Both the position numbers and the translations under genes were made by a program. From positions 2,480,001 to 2,544,000 of the forward strand of contig CM074137.1 of assembly GCA_037178625.1 (NCBI GenBank): a DNA stretch of 64,000 nucleotides, in the 5' to 3' direction. The notes beneath the pieces are model-generated. The model saw only the letters and a program-made list of their open reading frames with translations, ran no database searches and was not told the origin of the DNA. The DNA is from Skeletonema tropicum. Taxonomy: Eukaryota; Bacillariophyta; Thalassiosirophyceae; Thalassiosirales; Thalassiosiraceae. This document shows positions 59,601 to 64,000 of the stretch, one piece after another. Position 1 is the first letter of the stretch. Each line of letters opens with the position of its first letter.

Positions 59601-60859
59601 CTTTTGTGAGCTACAACAAGGAAACAAAAGAGGTGAAGCGGGTAGATTCCCCTGTAACCAAAGTGAGTAAAGCAGTAGCGGCTCAATCTCTTCGTATTCT
59701 TGTTTGTCTCTGTAAACGCGTAACACATGACTAACAATGATGATGTCTACGTCTTTATTTGTCTGTATCAGTGCGTCTGTGAGACTATCGATCCTAACAT
59801 TTCACCAGCCGATGTGGACGCTTTTATTCCCACTGTCGCTACTCCATCCATTTGCATTTCGACGGAGAAAACTACTTTTGAATACGACGTACAATACGTT
59901 GTTCCATGCAAAGGCTTCAGTCGCACACCCAACGCACTAGGCCTCGAAGAATATGGATACCAAGGTATTAACCAAACATTCATGGACACTGCAGCTGGGA
60001 TGGAGAGGCAAGGACTTAGATATATGCTTCAACTGTCTTCTGCCATGTATCAGGTCGGAGCTAGGTGAGTTAGTCACTGTTGTTACTTACCAGTTGTACT
60101 CGTATGCGTTTTTTTCATTTATATTGCTCCTTTATCTTCTTTTTTCAGCTACAACAACCGTCAAGGCTTCACCGAGTGGCCACATATGAGCAAATGGCCT
60201 TACATTACTCCACACTGGGATACATGTCAGCGCAAAAGTGCTACACCTATGCCTATCGGTGTTGCTAGTTCGTAAGTACTTGCAGAAACTTTATTCCTGT
60301 GTTGATTTAGAATGAAATCTAATCTCTTTCTTGCCCATGTTACACAGGAGCCCTTGGAGTCAAAGCAGCGGTGACGGTGGAGACAGGTTCAAGCTTAAGA
60401 CTATGTGTCAGGTTTGGAACGCCACCCACTCTTGGTAAGTAACTTGTTTCAACTCTTTGCTCAACGGAACTGTACTCTTACTCACACCAAGCCGATCATC
60501 ATCATCATTAACAACAACATTTTAGGTGTCCTTCTATCTTTAACCCCCTCCAAATGGGAATTCGTAAATACGACATTATGGGAGATTGGGCCGAACTTGC
60601 TAATGGCGATCGTTTCTATCCAATCCTAAGGGAAGAGTGCAGCGAAATCTGCGAGAAATCACCAATCAATACAGCCTACATTGGATCCACCCCTGACAAA
60701 GACTGGGGTATGGCTTTTGGAGGTACACTTGCGCGTGATAGCGGTGACGCTCCTGTAGGAGATGCCCAACTCGTTGATGCGAACTTACGCGGGGGTCGCA
60801 AGTCAAATCTTGCACCAGCTGATCCTTCCGTAGAAACATCTTTCCTTGTTTCTGCGTGA
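56671..60859 (+). CDS. secreted sulfatase (arylsulfatase type), 16 exons (932 aa)
   Basis: Exons: 56671-56816, 56912-57012, 57107-57293, 57385-57448, 57569-57714, 57808-57935, 58017-58342, 58409-58628, 58731-58970, 59068-59112, 59208-59489, 59586-59662, 59772-60064, 60149-60271, 60348-60434, 60526-60859. All introns are GT-AG and the coding total is a multiple of three. A signal peptide (1-~20) is followed by PNIVVFMVDDLGWNQ (metal ligands D41, D42). Next are W83-C84-G-P-S-R, the C-x-P-S-R site whose Cys becomes formylglycine, then YAGKWGLQ, LFTSDNGGAIF (metal ligands D353, N354) and YPLRGGKRSIFDGGYR. The type I sulfatase fold is clear. The C-terminal ~450 residues are Cys-rich and unlike classical arylsulfatases. 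Likely role: removing sulfate esters from extracellular or lysosomal polysaccharides or glycolipids. The first ATG with a signal peptide was taken as the start. Confidence 0.9.
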
Positions 60860-61220
60860 GGGAAGTTGCGATATTGGGGTGTGATTGATTCTGGGTTCAT
60901 CTTGTTCCTTTTGGCGGTGTTGTAGGCTACTGCATGAGACCTGCACACACCAATTCGTTTCTCTAGAAAGCATGCAGCATACACGATAGGGTTAGAACAT
61001 AGACTAAAAGTTACCTGTGTATTGAATCTCTTTAGTTCGTAAGGCGCACTTACATGTTGATGAGCATTGTCTTGGATTCAAGAGCGGCATATTGAGCAAT
61101 TCGTTGAACTTGCGCTCATAAGTAGACATCTTCTCGCTGACTGTCTCTCTACAAAACAACAGAATTTCCAAGTACAAGGCACTACTATTCATTGAGCTTC
61201 CTTTCTGGCAAAGATCTCTA
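60860..61220. other. intergenic between convergent genes
   Basis: 3' flanks of the sulfatase and permease genes. No coding region seen. Confidence 0.4.
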
Positions 61221-62693
61221 TCAAGATCTTGATAGTCTGCATGCAGCAAGTATTACAACACTTATTAATGCCAGCAAAATTTGCACTGTAACATCTTTCG
61301 ACTCGATTGTTTCGCTTTGTTTTCGAAGTTTCCATCTCAACCTCAAGTTGCAAATAGGTGGAATAAGTCCAAACAAGAACGTGCAGGGAAATTCACCCGC
61401 AAAAGAAGTTGCATGATAATAAAGTTCGCTAGAACCAAGCGCTGCTATCATTGCACTAGGAAAAATAGCAAATGCATGTTTGAATATCCTTGTCCACGAT
61501 GTATCCATTCTACCACCAAACGAGTGTGTAATCACATCATCAAGATATTGTGTAGTAGCCAATATTGATCCAAAGACTGTAGTACAAATTGCAGAACCGG
61601 CCATTGTATTCACCGAAGAAAGAAATACCTTTCCTATCGAACCACCTTTGGCAATCACTCTCTCACTAAGCCTACTGAGAGGATCATATATCGATGATCC
61701 TCCGTTTGTTGCCGTCACAAGTGTTGGCTCATATGGGACAATCCCAAGTGCAACACAGCTCCAGATCAAGCACATTAGTAATGGGACAGTTGATCCATAC
61801 AGTATAGCACGTCTCACTTTCGTCTCGTCCCCCAGCCGCGCCGACACGAGTGGAACTACTTCATTGTAGAGCAATAGTTGAATGAAAATAGGTGCCACCC
61901 AAGGAGATCCAAGCGAAGGAAGTAGGGAACTATAATTGGCTCTTTTCAATCCGTCGATTGTCCATCCGCTTCTACCGGCAAGAGCTATCAGTGTTACAAA
62001 TGACAAGATCATAGAGCTTGTCATCACATCATTGATTCTTTCAATATGACGCTGTTTGCCTACCAGACATACCAGTGCCACAACGAATGAGAATACTATT
62101 GTCCAAACACCCCGGCTTACATCTGGTAGCATCATCATGTTGTTTTGTAGAAGAACACCTGCCTTGGATAATTGTGCAACAAGCGTAGCTTTGATCAAGA
62201 GCAAAAATAAGAGACCCGTCACAACACCTGCAGTGTTGCCAAAGCATTCTCGCACAAGTGAAAATATGGATATTTCTTCATCATCATCACCATTTGTATT
62301 GTTTGCTTGTTTGCTGCCTTCTATTCTACTACTGTCGTCTTTCATCATAAAGATGGCATTTGCAAATGACAACGAACACCCAAGTAAATACGTCCATACC
62401 GCCACAAGACCTACAGCCGATGGCAAGAAGCCTCCAGGAGCGGTTGCAGCTGGAAGTGCGAGGAAACCTCCTCCGATAGTTGTACCGGCAATCAGCGCTG
62501 CTTGTGATGACACTGTCGTCTTGGATTGTTTTGATGCGGACTGCCCGTCATGATGATGTGAAGAAGATAAGGTCCAGCTACGTGATGGACGCGCTCTTTT
62601 GATGGATAATGATAATGGTGACGGCTGAAACCCAGAAATTCTAGAGGCAGACACGAGGAGTAGGAAGAGAGTCGTCTTTGACCATGACGCCAT
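61221..62693 (-). CDS. aromatic amino acid permease (Trp/Tyr permease family), possibly plastid-targeted (490 aa)
   Basis: I chose the ATG at 62693 (MASWSKTTLFLLLVSASRIS) because the frame upstream offers only a GTG. The N-terminus looks like a signal peptide ending SGF|QPSP, followed by a Ser/Arg-rich stretch, which resembles diatom bipartite plastid targeting though the motif is not perfect. The core has about eleven membrane spans. It opens with AALIAGTTIGGGFLALPAAT, the characteristic first-helix break of the HAAAP/TyrP family, and includes PIFIQLLLYNEVVPLVSARL and GSAICTTVFGSILATTQYLDD. The family carries tyrosine or tryptophan with protons. Single exon. A MITE lies 85 bases upstream of the start codon. 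Confidence 0.8.
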   Translation of the reverse strand: MASWSKTTLFLLLVSASRISGFQPSPLSLSIKRARPSRSWTLSSSHHHDGQSASKQSKTTVSSQAALIAGTTIGGGFLALPAATAPGGFLPSAVGLVAVWTYLLGCSLSFANAIFMMKDDSSRIEGSKQANNTNGDDDEEISIFSLVRECFGNTAGVVTGLLFLLLIKATLVAQLSKAGVLLQNNMMMLPDVSRGVWTIVFSFVVALVCLVGKQRHIERINDVMTSSMILSFVTLIALAGRSGWTIDGLKRANYSSLLPSLGSPWVAPIFIQLLLYNEVVPLVSARLGDETKVRRAILYGSTVPLLMCLIWSCVALGIVPYEPTLVTATNGGSSIYDPLSRLSERVIAKGGSIGKVFLSSVNTMAGSAICTTVFGSILATTQYLDDVITHSFGGRMDTSWTRIFKHAFAIFPSAMIAALGSSELYYHATSFAGEFPCTFLFGLIPPICNLRLRWKLRKQSETIESKDVTVQILLALISVVILAACRLSRS

Positions 62694-62777
62694 TCCGATG
62701 ATGCTCCGATCATGCACTATGATGGTAGTATTTGGATGATGAGAGAGTTTTATTGAATATTCATGGTCGATGTCGGT

Positions 62778-62991
62778 TAGGCGTATCGGGATAGTGGGCG
62801 CTTTTCATACCCTCTTGTGGGCGGTGCCCACGTGGGGCCCACAACTGCAAAAAATCAGGTGAAAATGAGCTAAATTGCGGGCAAAATCCCCGAATATCGA
62901 CACAAAATCACCCAAAATCTCCCGTCAAGCCTCCTGTCAAACCAGTCCCTCTTGTGGGCACGCCCACGCGCCCACTATCCCGATACGCCTA
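62778..62991. mobile_element. hAT-like MITE, copy 3 (214 bp)
   Basis: Best preserved copy: 24 bp perfect terminal inverted repeats starting TAGGCGTATCGGGATAGTGG. The exact 8 bp target duplication ATGTCGGT lies at 62770-62777 and 62992-62999. It shares internal CGCCCACGTGG, AAATGAGC and CCCGTCAAGCCTC with copies 1 and 2. It sits in the presumed promoter of the permease. Confidence 0.95.
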
Positions 62992-64000
62992 ATGTCGGTG
63001 GTGTGTGGTGTGTGGTGTGTGGTGTGATGTTTGAGGATGGTGGGTTTGATGGTGGGTGTTGTGGTCGGTACTTATCGCGGAGGAAGAAAGAAGAAACACT
63101 GACAGAACACGAAGATGGAGATACACGTCGCTCGATGCGTTCTCAGGCCAGCCAGGTGCATGCATGCAGCGTTCCTCTCCTGGCCATGATAGCTTGTCTC
63201 CAGCATTTATCCTGAATACTCACCATCTCACGTCATGAAGCATGAAAGAGTGCTTGTTTACTCTTGCGGTACACAATGCTTGGGCTACAGAGATGCAGAT
63301 TTAGCAAGAAGTTGTCGATTAGCAACGGCTTTTGGTTATTATGAAACGTGCAGGTGGTTCAAAACTCTAATGAACACACAGTACCATTTAGTTAAAATTG
63401 CTTGCTTTCAACTACCCGTTCCTCGTCCTGGTGCTAAAAGGCCGTTACAAGAGTGCGATTGTGCTTGCCTTCAACAGGTCATGTTTCAGTTTCATTGATT
63501 CATTGTTCCAAGGTACCTATCTACAGGGCGGATTAGAGTTAGTGCTTGCATCCTCTTTGTGGTAGGTAGATGGTAGATACCTTTCAATGCTGGTGTCCTC
63601 CTCATTTGTGGAATATCTTCAACCTAATATCTAGTCTCGTTACTACTTCTATCAAAGCACACGGGAAATGGGAAATGATTTTGTTGCTGTCACATTCCGG
63701 AAGATAAGCTGTCAATAAATGAGCTGTGATAAAATTGGACAAAAGATCCTTCCAAAAATCGGCCAAAAATCCAAAATCATCATCGCTTCGCGTCTCACAC
63801 ATCACTTCCACCATTTTCATTTTCCTCGTGAAGGCGTTGGGTTGTCAATACCATCGGCATTATCGGGATAGATAGTGCTCTAAGAGCCATCACTATAACA
63901 GTGGGTTTGAATAGCGACGCAACAACCAGGCCGGCAGTGAAAAGTGATATCCAGTAGACGAACGGAGAACTGGACCGCAGATAAATCAGGCAGCTGGTAG
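62992..64000. other. right end of window, mostly intergenic
   Basis: Contains a (GGTGTGT)n tract at about 62998-63028. Frames at 63235-63498 (+) and 63602-63820 (-) are weak. No family recognised; a gene could continue beyond the window. Confidence 0.4.
63602..63820 (-). CDS. weak small frame (72 aa)
   Basis: An ATG at 63820 opens MKMVEVMCETRSDDDFGFLA and a mixed hydrophobic/charged sequence to a stop at 63602. No motif or homologue recognised; may be chance. Confidence 0.2.
   Translation of the reverse strand: MKMVEVMCETRSDDDFGFLADFWKDLLSNFITAHLLTAYLPECDSNKIISHFPCALIEVVTRLDIRLKIFHK

Noticed and set aside
63235..63498. 87-codon Cys-containing frame near the right end
   Set aside because: No motif, poor start context and mixed composition; listed only as intergenic.

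Overview
The window looks like nuclear DNA of a photosynthetic stramenopile, most likely a centric diatom. The reasons are short GT-AG introns of about 80-190 bases, genes on both strands with no operons, a predicted plastid protein with an SEA|F signal cleavage motif, PT/PS-rich cell-surface proteins, and two secreted cysteine-rich single-pass membrane proteins of a type I associate with diatoms. The species is an inference. I saw no rRNA, tRNA, CRISPR or prokaryotic operon signal.

Layout. 0-6 kb: an Asn/His/RS-rich protein, then a decayed zone with a histone deacetylase fragment, a broken RING/Sel1/MYND gene and a first hAT-like MITE. 6-8 kb: a small four-repeat protein and a choice-of-anchor L surface protein. 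8-12.5 kb: a tandem duplication, two further inverted-repeat elements, a broken MORN gene and an ~80 bp minisatellite. 12.6-23 kb is gene dense: a secreted 2OG-oxygenase/DOMON fusion, a second choice-of-anchor L protein, a divergent pair of cysteine-rich membrane proteins, a GH43 glycosidase with one frame break, and a plastid-targeted protein. 23-26.5 kb: a duplicated ~0.9 kb segment carrying a pair of small proline-rich ORFs. 26.5-34 kb: a 1072-residue PT-rich/PDZ membrane protein, the complex III hinge subunit, a 2OG dioxygenase and a multispan membrane protein. 35.4-42 kb: one 2193-residue protein built around 35 near-identical 44-residue repeats. 42-46 kb: an FSH1-like hydrolase without its nucleophile and a four-RRM RNA-binding protein. 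46-54.3 kb: two LRR paralogues separated by a TIR element with a decayed gene. 55 kb: a large foldback. 56.7-60.9 kb: a 16-exon secreted sulfatase. 61.2-62.7 kb: an aromatic amino acid permease, followed by the third MITE copy.

The genes do not form one pathway. Several act at the cell surface or in the secretory route (choice-of-anchor L pair, cysteine-rich pair, DOMON fusion, GH43, PT/PDZ protein, sulfatase), which would suit extracellular matrix or cell-wall work. The most unusual items are the 44-residue repeat protein with a two-unit higher-order repeat, the oxygenase-DOMON fusion, three copies of one MITE family each with a perfect 8 bp target duplication, an insertion whose empty site survives in the same window, and a recurring intergenic motif (CTACTAATTCCTACGTA-like). 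Intron boundaries were read by eye and checked only by reading-frame continuity.
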